From the NCBI GenBank assembly GCA_947632155.1, contig CANROF010000001.1, positions 1-64,000 on the forward strand: a stretch of DNA of 64,000 bases, written 5' to 3'. Position numbers and translations under genes: made by a program. Source of the stretch: an uncultured Oscillospiraceae bacterium. Lineage in GTDB: Bacteria > Bacillota > Clostridia > Oscillospirales > Oscillospiraceae. This document shows positions 25,639 through 34,391 of the stretch, piece after piece. The notes below the pieces were generated by a model. The model was not told the DNA's origin. It searched no databases and saw only the letters and a program-made list of their open reading frames with translations. The stretch's first letter is position 1, and each line of letters opens with the position of its first letter.

Positions 25639-28020
25639 ATGGCGGAAGCCTTGCTGGAGCTGGCCGGCGTCAGCAAATACTACACCGGCGCGCAGTCGGT
25701 GGTGGTGGGCCTGAATTCCGTGGACCTCCGCTTTCAGCGCGGGGAATTCGTGGCCGTCACCGGCGAGAGCGGCAGCGGCAAATCGACGCTGGCCAACGTT
25801 CTGGGGGGCATACTCCCCTATGAGAGCGGCGAGATGCTCCTTATGGGCCGCCCCACCTCCCACTACGACGGGGAGGACTGGGAGCGCTACCGCCGGGACC
25901 GGGTGAGCTTTATCTCCCAGAATTACGGGATCCTCCCCGGCGCCACAGTGCTGAGCAACGTGGTCAGCGCCCTGAGGCTGGCGGGCATGGAGGGCCCGGA
26001 TATGAAGAAGGCGGCGGAGGAGATTCTGCGCCGGGTGGAGCTCTGGGAGCTGCGCCGCCGGAGGGCGGCCAAGCTATCCAGCGGCCAGAAGCAGCGCCTG
26101 TCCATCGCCAGGGCCCTGGCAAAGCCGGCGCCCATCCTCATCGCCGACGAGCCCACCGGCAACCTGGACGCCGAAAACAGCCGCAAGGTCATCGAGCTCC
26201 TCTCCGGCGCGGCCTCGGAGCGGCTGGTCATCCTCATCACCCACGAGTTTGACGAGGCCAGGGACACCGCCACCCGCCATATCGTCATCCAGGAGGGGAA
26301 GGTGGCCTCCGACACGGCCCTGCGCCCCGCCCCGGAGCCCGGACCGGCCCCGCGGCGCCCCCGGGAGGCGAAAAAGCCCCTGAGCCCCTATGTGGCCGGG
26401 CTCCAGATAAAAAGCCGCCCCGTCTGGTCGGCGCTGATGGCGCTGATCTCCGTTGTGACGGCCTTTGCCGTGTTCGCGTTCCTGGGCGTGTTCCTCATGT
26501 CCCTGGACGACACGCCCACCAGAATCTATGACGACTCCGCCTTCCGAAACGGCAGCAAGACCAGGATCATGGTGGCGCCCCTCAGGTCCTCCCTCACCCA
26601 GGAGGACTGTGACAGGATCCTGAAGGCGCCCCACGTGACGGCCCTGGAGCTGTGGGGCGACGCCTGCGACGCCCAGTACGGCTACCGGGAGGGCGTGGAC
26701 CGCCTGAGCTACAACATGGTGGAGACTGACCCCGTCACCGGCGACCGGATAGGCGTCAGCACCACCCATTCCGTGGCGCAGTCGGCGCCCTTCGTGACTA
26801 CGGTGCCCATGCTGCCCGGAGGCCGCTCCCCCGTGCTGGAGGGGCGTCTCCCCGAAAGCTTTTACGAGGTGCTGACCTCGGACCCCGATTTGAAGATCGG
26901 CGACAAGGTGACGGTGTATCTGGCGGACTTCAACAACTGGGAGCTCGGCGCCTGCGTGGACGTGGAGATGACCGTGGTGGGGACCACGGACTACGGCCAG
27001 GGCCTGGTTTTCCATAAGGACGTGGGCCGGTTTTTCCGCCAGGGGATGGAGCTGCACGGCGCCTCCAACGAGCCGTACCGCTACCTCTATCTGCCGGTGG
27101 AGGACCTGGAGGGCCTGGAAAACGGCCACATTGTCGGGACCTACAACTTTGTAAAACGCACCGCGAAGGCGGTGGACCCCTATTACGCCGACGGCTGGTT
27201 CCGGGGCAATCAGTATATCGGCTACAGCGGCTGTGTGGTCGTGGACAGCGGGCAGCGTCCCATCGGCTATACGGCGGGCTACGCGGGGGACGTGGATGAG
27301 GATACCGGCGTGACCTTCAATTACGCGGTCCTCGACAGCCGCGACCCGGAGGATCAGAACGACCCCGTGACGCTGCTGATGTTGGAGTACAAGGAGGTGT
27401 CCTGGAGGCCCCTGAGGCTCATGGAGGTCAGTCCCTCCATGTTTGACCGGCTCACCTGGGCCACGCCCCGGCAGGTTTCCGTCACCATCGAGGACTACGC
27501 CTACACCGACCAGGTGCTGGATCAGCTCCAGGATATGGGCTTTGCGGCCGTCTCGGTGTACAGATTGGGCTCCACCAAGCAGGACCCGGAGCTGGCGGCG
27601 GAGCGCGTCCAGACGCTGAAGGTCTGCATTCTGGCGCTGCTCGCCGTGGCGATCTTACAGATCGTGCTCCTGCGGGTGATGTTCTCCGCCCAGTCCGACA
27701 CCTTCCGGCTCCTCGCCAACATCGGCCTCACCGGGAGGACGGCCAGGCGCTCCGTGGCGTGGCAGCTCCTCTTCTTCACCGCCGTGGGACAGGCCCTGGG
27801 CGTGCTGGGCATATGGATCGCCGGCGGGGCCGGGGTGGAGAAGATCGCGGAGCTCATCCGGTATCTGCCCCTGAAATACGCCGTTTTGCTGTCCGCGGTG
27901 CATATCGCCCTCACCGCCCTGGCGGGGGTGTGGATCCTCCACTATCTCTCCCGTCAGGTCTTCCCCCTGGCGGAGCGGTACGCGGACCTGGACCTTGACG
28001 AGGAGGCGGAGGCGGCATGA
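25639..28020 (+). CDS. ABC transporter, ATPase fused to FtsX-type permease (MacB-like), first of a pair
   Basis: A 793-residue single-chain exporter half. The ATPase (about 1-225) has Walker A GESGSGKST (42-50), Q-loop ISQNYGI, signature KLSSGQKQR and Walker B ILIADEPTG. A first transmembrane helix at about 263-285 is followed by a large extracellular domain (about 290-660) and three C-terminal helices, the FtsX/MacB topology. Such proteins act as mechanotransmission exporters or peptide-sensing pumps; the substrate is not readable. In Gram-positives ATPase and permease are more often separate (BceAB, VexAB), so the fusion is notable. RBS GGAGGTG. Its TGA overlaps the ATG of the next gene (ATGA). 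Confidence 0.88.
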   Translation: MAEALLELAGVSKYYTGAQSVVVGLNSVDLRFQRGEFVAVTGESGSGKSTLANVLGGILPYESGEMLLMGRPTSHYDGEDWERYRRDRVSFISQNYGILPGATVLSNVVSALRLAGMEGPDMKKAAEEILRRVELWELRRRRAAKLSSGQKQRLSIARALAKPAPILIADEPTGNLDAENSRKVIELLSGAASERLVILITHEFDEARDTATRHIVIQEGKVASDTALRPAPEPGPAPRRPREAKKPLSPYVAGLQIKSRPVWSALMALISVVTAFAVFAFLGVFLMSLDDTPTRIYDDSAFRNGSKTRIMVAPLRSSLTQEDCDRILKAPHVTALELWGDACDAQYGYREGVDRLSYNMVETDPVTGDRIGVSTTHSVAQSAPFVTTVPMLPGGRSPVLEGRLPESFYEVLTSDPDLKIGDKVTVYLADFNNWELGACVDVEMTVVGTTDYGQGLVFHKDVGRFFRQGMELHGASNEPYRYLYLPVEDLEGLENGHIVGTYNFVKRTAKAVDPYYADGWFRGNQYIGYSGCVVVDSGQRPIGYTAGYAGDVDEDTGVTFNYAVLDSRDPEDQNDPVTLLMLEYKEVSWRPLRLMEVSPSMFDRLTWATPRQVSVTIEDYAYTDQVLDQLQDMGFAAVSVYRLGSTKQDPELAAERVQTLKVCILALLAVAILQIVLLRVMFSAQSDTFRLLANIGLTGRTARRSVAWQLLFFTAVGQALGVLGIWIAGGAGVEKIAELIRYLPLKYAVLLSAVHIALTALAGVWILHYLSRQVFPLAERYADLDLDEEAEAA

Positions 28021-30494
28021 TTGAAGTAAAAAACCTCAACAAGACCTATGAGCGCGTCCGGGGAAAGGACTCCCGGGCCCTCCGGGACGTGACCCTGACG
28101 CTTCCGGACAGGGGCTTCGTGTGCATCCTGGGCCCCTCCGGCTGCGGAAAGACCAGCCTGCTCAACGCCATCGGCGGCCTTGACAGATTTGACAGCGGCA
28201 CCGTCGCCTTGGACGACCGCGTCTTCACCCGCTGCGGCCAGCGGACCTTTGAGCTGGAGCGGGACAGGAATTTCGGCTATATTTTCCAAAACTATTACCT
28301 GTTGGAGGACCACACCGTGGCCTACAACGTCTACCTGGGCCTCCACAGCCTGGGCCTCACCCACCGGGAGAAGCTGGACCGGGTGCGCAAGGCCCTGCGG
28401 GCCGTGGACATGGAGCTCTACCTGCGCCGCCGGGTGCGGGAGCTCTCCGGCGGCCAGCAGCAGCGGGTGGCCATCGCCCGGGCCCTGGCGCGGCGGCCCC
28501 GGGTCATCTTCGCCGACGAGCCCACGGGAAATCTGGACGAGGACAACACCCGCGCCGTCTGCGCCCTGCTGCGGGCGGCCTCCCGGGAGAGCTTGGTGGT
28601 GATGGTCACCCACGAGGAGCGCATCGCCCGCTTTTTCGCGGACCGGATCATACGCCTGTCCGACGGGGCCGTCTCCGGCGATACGGAGGAGTGGGAGCGG
28701 GAGGCGCTGTCCGGGGGCTCCGACAAGGCCGTCTACGCCGGGGAGCTGGAGGACCGGGAGCTTCAGGAGGGCGCGGTGACGCTGCGCGTCCTCCAGGAGA
28801 ATGGCGCGGCGCCGGCCCATATCACCGTGGCCGTTTTGCGCAACAGGATCGTTTTGAAGTTAGACGACACCCGGGCCGCCTCCCTGGGCGGCGCCGCCGA
28901 TCTGCCGGTGATTCAGGAGGGACCCAGCCCCACCGTGAAGTTAGAGGAGCTGGACCGGGGGAGCGAGACGCAGACGGCCCTTTTCGACTGCAAGGAGGCC
29001 GGCCACGTCCGCCCCGGGCGGGGCGTCACCCTGCCCATGATCGCCCGGGAGGCCCGGGAGCTCTCCCGCGGACGGGGGATGCGGTATCTGTGGATGCGGG
29101 CCTTCCTGGTCCTGCTGACGGTCCTGACGCTGCTGACGGTGGGGGACTACCTGCACCTGGCGACCTTGAATCCGGAGGACTTCATCACCAACGATTCCCA
29201 CATCCTGAGGCTCACCTTCAACCAGGGGGAGTCCCTGGCGGAGGACGGGTCGTCCCTCCTTTCACGCCAGCAGGATTTTCTCACAGAGCTCCGGCAGGAG
29301 GGGCAGCAATTCGAGATCATGCCTTTCTCCACGGTGCGGATGTCCTTCTCCGCCGGCGTCTACCTGCAGCTTGACGCGGTCAAGCTCTACATGCCCTACG
29401 CGTACAGCTTCGCGCCCATCGACGCCCTGGACCCCTCCACGCTCCTGTGTGGGCGTATGCCCGAAAGAGGCACCGAGATCGTGGTTGACAGGCAGGTCCT
29501 GGAGGACGCGCTGAACGCCGAGGACAACATCATCAGCAACAGCATCGACGACATCTCCTTCTTCCTGGATGTGGAGCTGAACATCGAGAGCCGCCGCTTC
29601 AACCCCACCATCGTGGGCATCTGCGACAGCGGGGAGCCCTCGGTCTACGCCGGAACGGAGCTGCGGCTGGCCCTGCGCAACGGGGGCATCAACGTCATAT
29701 CCCTCTCCGAGGCCAAGCGGGTGTACCCCGATGCCGTGGGCCCGGACGTGGAGCTCGCCGCGGATGACTGCATCGTCAACCTCACGACGGCGGGGAGCGT
29801 CTATTCCGACAACGTGGGCGACCCCTACCGGCTCAGCACCTCCCCCGCGATGCTCCTGACGATCCGGGACGTGCTGTACCTGCCGGAGGGCGAGCCGGCC
29901 TATATCATTGTGGCCGACGAGCTGCTCGATACGATCAGCATCCTCTCCGCCAGAGATCCGGACGTGCTCCTCTACTGCCGGGACAAGGCCGCCATGATGG
30001 AGTACCTGCGCTCGGCGGAGCTGCGCACGGAGGACACCATCATCACCTGGTCCGACCCCTATCAAAGTCAGCACGACGCCTACACCGACGCCGTCCGGAT
30101 GAAGGCCGACGCCCGGAGCATCATCACGCTGACCGTCATCGCCGTGTGCCTCGTGATGCTGTGCCTTTTGTGCCGGACCCAGGCGCGGGAGCGGATACAG
30201 CTCCTGGCGGTGTACAGGCTCCTGGGGATACCCGGGGGGAAGCTGTACGCCATCTTCCTGACGGAGGCGCTGCTGGCGGCCCTCACCGCCGTGGTCCCCG
30301 CGGCGCTCCTGACCTGGGGGGCGGTGGCCGCGCTGCACCGGTGGACCTCCCTGGCCGCGTCGATTCTCCTCCCCGTGAGAGCCGCGGCCCTCATGGGACT
30401 TGGGATAACGGCCTACTACCTGCTGGTTTCCGTCCTGCCGCTGTTCCCCCTCCTCCGCCTCCCGCCGGCGAGGCTGGCGGCGAAGTACGAGTAA
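28017..30494 (+). CDS. ABC transporter, ATPase fused to FtsX-type permease (MacB-like), second of a pair
   Basis: An 825-residue partner to the preceding gene with the same architecture: ATPase about 1-225 (Walker A GPSGCGKT at 39-46, IFQNYYLLEDHTV, signature ELSGGQQQR, Walker B VIFADEPTG), an about 110-residue cytoplasmic insert (about 235-345), one helix (about 360-380), a large extracellular domain and three C-terminal helices ending in RLAAKYE. The 4-nt overlap suggests the two chains form a heterodimer. No regulator or kinase is adjacent, unlike Bce-type resistance modules. The transcript ends at 30505-30539. Confidence 0.88.
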   Translation: MIEVKNLNKTYERVRGKDSRALRDVTLTLPDRGFVCILGPSGCGKTSLLNAIGGLDRFDSGTVALDDRVFTRCGQRTFELERDRNFGYIFQNYYLLEDHTVAYNVYLGLHSLGLTHREKLDRVRKALRAVDMELYLRRRVRELSGGQQQRVAIARALARRPRVIFADEPTGNLDEDNTRAVCALLRAASRESLVVMVTHEERIARFFADRIIRLSDGAVSGDTEEWEREALSGGSDKAVYAGELEDRELQEGAVTLRVLQENGAAPAHITVAVLRNRIVLKLDDTRAASLGGAADLPVIQEGPSPTVKLEELDRGSETQTALFDCKEAGHVRPGRGVTLPMIAREARELSRGRGMRYLWMRAFLVLLTVLTLLTVGDYLHLATLNPEDFITNDSHILRLTFNQGESLAEDGSSLLSRQQDFLTELRQEGQQFEIMPFSTVRMSFSAGVYLQLDAVKLYMPYAYSFAPIDALDPSTLLCGRMPERGTEIVVDRQVLEDALNAEDNIISNSIDDISFFLDVELNIESRRFNPTIVGICDSGEPSVYAGTELRLALRNGGINVISLSEAKRVYPDAVGPDVELAADDCIVNLTTAGSVYSDNVGDPYRLSTSPAMLLTIRDVLYLPEGEPAYIIVADELLDTISILSARDPDVLLYCRDKAAMMEYLRSAELRTEDTIITWSDPYQSQHDAYTDAVRMKADARSIITLTVIAVCLVMLCLLCRTQARERIQLLAVYRLLGIPGGKLYAIFLTEALLAALTAVVPAALLTWGAVAALHRWTSLAASILLPVRAAALMGLGITAYYLLVSVLPLFPLLRLPPARLAAKYE

Positions 30495-30504
30495 AATTTC
30501 CACA

Positions 30505-30539
30505 AAAAAAGCGCTTCGGGAGGACCGAAGCGCTTTTTA
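30505..30539. terminator. Bidirectional terminator after the ABC operon
   Basis: AAAAAGCGCTTCGG pairs with CCGAAGCGCTTTTT around a short loop. It serves the plus-strand ABC operon and the converging CBS gene. Confidence 0.85.
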
Positions 30540-30553
30540 AATGGGAAATCGAC

Positions 30554-30985
30554 TTATTCCTCGGTGAATTCTCCGTCAAAGGGGGGAATCTCACGGCCGG
30601 ACAGCTCCGCGATGATCATGCGGCGGGTGACGATGCCGCAAAGACAGCCCCGGTCGTCCACCACGGGGACGAAATTCTGCCGGAGGGCGGCGTCGATGAC
30701 CTCGTCGCCGCTGGCGGTGATGGACACCGGCGGGCAGAAGTCGCGGCGCAGGATCTCCCCCACCGTCATGCGGTCAAATCTCTGGGCGCTGTAGCTGCCA
30801 AGGGCCACGATACAGCGCAGGAAATCCCTGTCGTTGACACACCCCAGAAAACGCCCCTCGCCGTCAAGGACGGGGATGGCGGTGTAGCCGTGGGCGCGCA
30901 TGATCTCAATGCCCTCGCGAAGCGTCGTGCCGGACTGGAGGCACACCGTCAGGGCCTTCGGGACCATAATTTTGGCTATATTCAT
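30554..30985 (-). CDS. CBS-domain pair protein
   Basis: A 143-residue protein made of two CBS motifs: one ending in TAIPVLDGEGRFLGCVNDRDFL and one in FVPVVDDRGCLCGIVTRRMIIAEL. Stand-alone CBS pairs bind adenine nucleotides and act as small energy-state sensors, usually with an unknown partner. The start was set at the ATG giving MNIAKIMVPK because GAGGGTG precedes it; an ATG 12 codons earlier lacks an RBS. Monocistronic; the upstream DNA is AT-rich. Confidence 0.85.
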   Translation of the reverse strand: MNIAKIMVPKALTVCLQSGTTLREGIEIMRAHGYTAIPVLDGEGRFLGCVNDRDFLRCIVALGSYSAQRFDRMTVGEILRRDFCPPVSITASGDEVIDAALRQNFVPVVDDRGCLCGIVTRRMIIAELSGREIPPFDGEFTEE

Positions 30986-31095
30986 CAGAACACCCTCGTT
31001 CAATTTATTTGGTATTTTCATTAAAACACATAATTATTAAATAAGAATTAAAATCTGCCGGAATTTACAAATTGTTCAATAGTTGCGATATAGTG

Positions 31096-31124
31096 TTGAT
31101 TTAATGACGCTTCGGGGGTAAAAT
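31096..31124 (+). promoter_or_regulatory. Promoter of mnmG
   Basis: TTGATT, 17-bp spacer, TAAAAT, 29 bp before the chosen mnmG ATG. Confidence 0.65.
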
Positions 31125-31153
31125 GGTGCGGTAAAGGAAACGAGGTGTTATGT

Positions 31154-33022
31154 ATGGGATACGACGCCGGGAGCTGCGACGTGGCCGTCATCGGCGCGGG
31201 CCACGCCGGGATAGAGGCGGCCCTGGCCTCCGCCAGGCTGGGCCTTGATACCGTCTGCTTCACCGTCAATCTGGACGCCGTGGGGAATATGCCCTGCAAC
31301 CCCGCCATCGGCGGCACCGCCAAGGGCCACCTGGTCCGGGAGCTCTCCGCCCTGGGGGGCGAGATGCCCGCCGCGGCGGACAGGGCCTGCATCCAGTACC
31401 GGATGCTGAATTTGGGCAAGGGCCCCGCCGTCTGGTCCCTCCGGGCCCAGGCGGACCGGCGGGAATACCAGAAGGTCATGAAGGGGACCTTAGAGCGCCA
31501 GGAGCATCTGCGCCTCATCCAGGGGGAGATCACGGAGATCCGCACGGAGAACGGCGCTGTCTCCGCCGTGGTCACCGCCTCCGGGGCGGTGTGGCGCTGC
31601 CGCGCGGCGGTGGTCGCCACGGGCACGTACCTCATGGGCCGGACCATCGTGGGGGACGTGACGGCGGAGAGCGGCCCCGACGGGATGCACGCCTCCGGGC
31701 CCCTGGCGGAGTGCCTGCGGGGGCTGGGCCTGTCCCTCCGGCGCTTCAAGACGGGGACGCCCCCCAGGATAAACGCCCGGAGCGTGGATTTTTCCAAAAT
31801 GGAGCTCCAGCCCGGGGATGCCCGGCCCGAGCCCTTTACCTTCGACGGGGAGACGCCGCCCGAGAACCGGGCCGTCTGCTGGCTCACCTATACAAATGAG
31901 CGCACCCACGAGATCATCCGGAAAAACCTCCACCGCTCGCCCCTCTACTCCGGCGTCATCGACGGCGTGGGGCCCCGGTACTGCCCGTCCATCGAGACGA
32001 AGGTCGTCACCTTCCCCGATAAGACCCGCCACCAGCTCTTCATCGAGCCCATGGGCCTGGGGACGGAGGAGCTCTACATCCAGGGCCTCTCCTCCTCCCT
32101 CCCGGAGGACGTGCAGGTGGAGATGGTCCACTCCATCCCCGGCCTGGAGCACGCCCAGATTCAGCGCTACGCCTACGCCATCGAGTACGACTGCGTGGAC
32201 CCCACCCAGCTCCGGCCCACGCTGGAGGCGAAAAGTATCCCCGGCCTCTACGGCGCGGGGCAGTTCAACGGCAGCTCCGGCTATGAGGAGGCCGCCGTTC
32301 AGGGCTTTGTGGCGGGGGTCAACGCGGCGCTGAAGCTGCGGGGCCGGGAGCCGCTCCTATTGGACCGGGCCGGGAGCTACATCGGGACCCTCATCGACGA
32401 TTTGGTGACCCGTGGGACCAACGAGCCCTATCGGATGATGACCTCCCGGTCGGAATACAGGCTCTATCTCCGGCAGGACAACGCGGACATGCGCCTTTGC
32501 GGCATCGGCCACGACCTGGGGCTCATCTCCGATGAGAGATACGAGAGGGTTTTGGAAAAATACCGGCTGGTCCGGCGGGAGATGGCCCGCTGCGAGGCCG
32601 CTTTCGCCCCTCCCACCCCGGAGCTCAACGCCTTTTTGGCGGAGCACGGCCAGCCCCCAGTGACCACGGGGGTTTCCATAGCCGCCCTCATCCGCCGGCC
32701 GGGCCTGGGCTACGCCGCCTCCGCCCCCTTCGACCCGGGCAGGCCGGAGCTTCCGTCCGGGGTGGTGAAGGAGGTGGAGATCGAGCTTAAATACGCCGGC
32801 TACATCGAAAAGCAGATGCGCCAGATAAAGGAATTTCACCGGCTGGAGGCGAAAAAGCTGCCGCCGGACCTGGACTACAGTTCCATCCAGGGCCTGCGGC
32901 TGGAGGCCCGGGAGAAGCTCGCCGCCATCCGCCCGGAGAATTTAGGTCAAGCCAGCCGCATCTCCGGCGTCAGCCCCGCCGACGCCGCCGCCCTGATGGT
33001 CTATTTGTCTACAAGGGGGTAA
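31154..33022 (+). CDS. mnmG: tRNA uridine-5-carboxymethylaminomethyl modification enzyme MnmG
   Basis: A 622-residue FAD enzyme that with MnmE modifies the wobble uridine of tRNAs reading NNA/NNG codons. FAD motif VAVIGAGHAGIEAALASARL, then NPAIGGTAKGHLVREL, RRFKTGTPPRI, YCPSIETKV and GLYGAGQFNGSSGYEEAA, and the C-terminal helical domain with TSRSEYRLYLRQDNAD and EIELKYAGYIEKQ. Length is normal. The ATG at 31154 has GAGGTG 6 nt upstream; GTG 31145 is an alternative. mnmE and rsmG, common neighbours, are absent. Confidence 0.97.
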   Translation: MGYDAGSCDVAVIGAGHAGIEAALASARLGLDTVCFTVNLDAVGNMPCNPAIGGTAKGHLVRELSALGGEMPAAADRACIQYRMLNLGKGPAVWSLRAQADRREYQKVMKGTLERQEHLRLIQGEITEIRTENGAVSAVVTASGAVWRCRAAVVATGTYLMGRTIVGDVTAESGPDGMHASGPLAECLRGLGLSLRRFKTGTPPRINARSVDFSKMELQPGDARPEPFTFDGETPPENRAVCWLTYTNERTHEIIRKNLHRSPLYSGVIDGVGPRYCPSIETKVVTFPDKTRHQLFIEPMGLGTEELYIQGLSSSLPEDVQVEMVHSIPGLEHAQIQRYAYAIEYDCVDPTQLRPTLEAKSIPGLYGAGQFNGSSGYEEAAVQGFVAGVNAALKLRGREPLLLDRAGSYIGTLIDDLVTRGTNEPYRMMTSRSEYRLYLRQDNADMRLCGIGHDLGLISDERYERVLEKYRLVRREMARCEAAFAPPTPELNAFLAEHGQPPVTTGVSIAALIRRPGLGYAASAPFDPGRPELPSGVVKEVEIELKYAGYIEKQMRQIKEFHRLEAKKLPPDLDYSSIQGLRLEAREKLAAIRPENLGQASRISGVSPADAAALMVYLSTRG

Positions 33023-33090
33023 AGCCCGCCCCCGATCACGCCGTATGGAAGCCGGACGGGCTGTCCGGATTCCGAGTCCGAATGTATTGA

Positions 33091-33119
33091 ACAGGGGCGG
33101 GTCCCAAACCCGCCCCTGT
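33091..33119. repeat. Palindrome of the GGGGCGGGTT type
   Basis: ACAGGGGCGGGT pairs with ACCCGCCCCTGT. It is related to the palindromes at 422-448 and 743-769 and lies after mnmG, where it may also act as a terminator. Confidence 0.6.
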
Positions 33120-33185
33120 TTCGCTGTATGGAATAACATAATGCCCCGGGCCCGCCGGTTTTTTGACGAAATTTTGCCGTTGGTG

Positions 33186-33214
33186 GTGACAAGGGCGGGG
33201 ACGGGGTGTATAAT
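33186..33214 (+). promoter_or_regulatory. Promoter of the polysaccharide deacetylase gene
   Basis: GTGACA, 17-bp spacer, TATAAT, 31 bp before the ATG. Confidence 0.65.
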
Positions 33215-33245
33215 TTCGGTGATAGGCCCCAAAGGAGTGAATACG

Positions 33246-34337
33246 ATGAACAGAGAAAAAATCATTTGCATCGTCCTGGCCGTCGCCGCGGCGGCGCTGG
33301 CCGTTTTCGGCGTGGAGCGGCAGCTTCGCGTAAGCGCGCTGGACGCCCGCGTCAACGCCGTCTCGGAGGAGCTTACCGGCGAAAAGGCCGGGGCGGAGGC
33401 CCTTCGCGGGGAGCTGGAGGCCGCCAGGAGCGACGCCCAGACCCAAATCGACGCCCTGAACGGGGAGCTTTCGGACATCACCGGCGCCCGGGACGCCCTT
33501 CAGGCGGAGCTGGAAGCCGTCACCGGCGAGCGCGACGGACTCCGGGAGGACCTGACCCGCGTCACGGGCGAGCTTACCGAGGCCCAGGCCCAAATAGAGG
33601 AGCTCTCCGCCCAGCACCCCTTTGACCCGGAGGGGCCGGAGTACCAGAAGCTCTACCCGGATTTTTACGCGCCCCAGCCCCTCACGGCGGACAAGGTGGA
33701 GCAGAACGTCATCTACCTCACCTTTGACGACGGCCCCTCCGCCCGCACCGACGAGATCTTGGCCACCCTGGCCCAGGAGGATGTGAAGGCCACCTTCTTC
33801 ATCGTGGGCTCCTCCGCCGACGGGAACCGGGCGAAAGTCAAGGAGATCTACGACGCCGGCCACACCGTGGCCATGCACTCCTGGTCCCACGACTACTATA
33901 AGATCTACTCCAGCACCACGGCGTTCCTGGACGACATGTACAAGGTCTTCTGCCTCATCCGCGACACCACCGGCGTGGCCCCCACCTACTTCCGCTTCCC
34001 CGGCGGCAGCAACAACGGCTACGCCTACAGCTTCATGGAGGAGATGATGGCGGAGATGCTTCGCCGGGGCTTCGTGCCCTGCGACTGGAACATGTCCGCC
34101 GGGGACGCGGTGAATTACACCGTCTCCGCCGAGTCCATCACCAACAATATTCTCCGGGACAGCGCTGTCAGCCGGGGCTTTGTGCTGATGCACGATTCCT
34201 ACTACCGCACCACCACCGCCCAGGCCCTCCCGCAGATAATCGCCGGCCTCCGGGAAAAGGGCTTCACCTTCGCCCCCCTGACCCCGGATGTAAAGCCGGT
34301 CCTCTTCAACTACGGCACCGTAAGCAGGGACGGGTGA
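33246..34337 (+). CDS. Membrane-anchored polysaccharide (peptidoglycan) deacetylase, NodB domain
   Basis: A 363-residue exported enzyme. An N-terminal helix (about 5-22) anchors it, followed by a predicted coiled coil (about 25-125, Glu/Ala/Leu-rich heptads) and a NodB catalytic domain. Motif 1 is YLTFDDGPSA, motif 2 is AMHSWSHDY (HxxxH metal site), motif 3 is YFRFPGGS and motif 4 CDWNMSAGDA. This family removes N-acetyl groups from peptidoglycan, giving lysozyme resistance, or from other glycans; substrate inferred. RBS AAAGGAG. Transcribed alone from a consensus promoter. Confidence 0.92.
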   Translation: MNREKIICIVLAVAAAALAVFGVERQLRVSALDARVNAVSEELTGEKAGAEALRGELEAARSDAQTQIDALNGELSDITGARDALQAELEAVTGERDGLREDLTRVTGELTEAQAQIEELSAQHPFDPEGPEYQKLYPDFYAPQPLTADKVEQNVIYLTFDDGPSARTDEILATLAQEDVKATFFIVGSSADGNRAKVKEIYDAGHTVAMHSWSHDYYKIYSSTTAFLDDMYKVFCLIRDTTGVAPTYFRFPGGSNNGYAYSFMEEMMAEMLRRGFVPCDWNMSAGDAVNYTVSAESITNNILRDSAVSRGFVLMHDSYYRTTTAQALPQIIAGLREKGFTFAPLTPDVKPVLFNYGTVSRDG

Positions 34338-34391
34338 TGGCTTCCCCGTTTCGGTTGTATAATAGCCAAAAAACCTCCGGGAGGCGACGGG

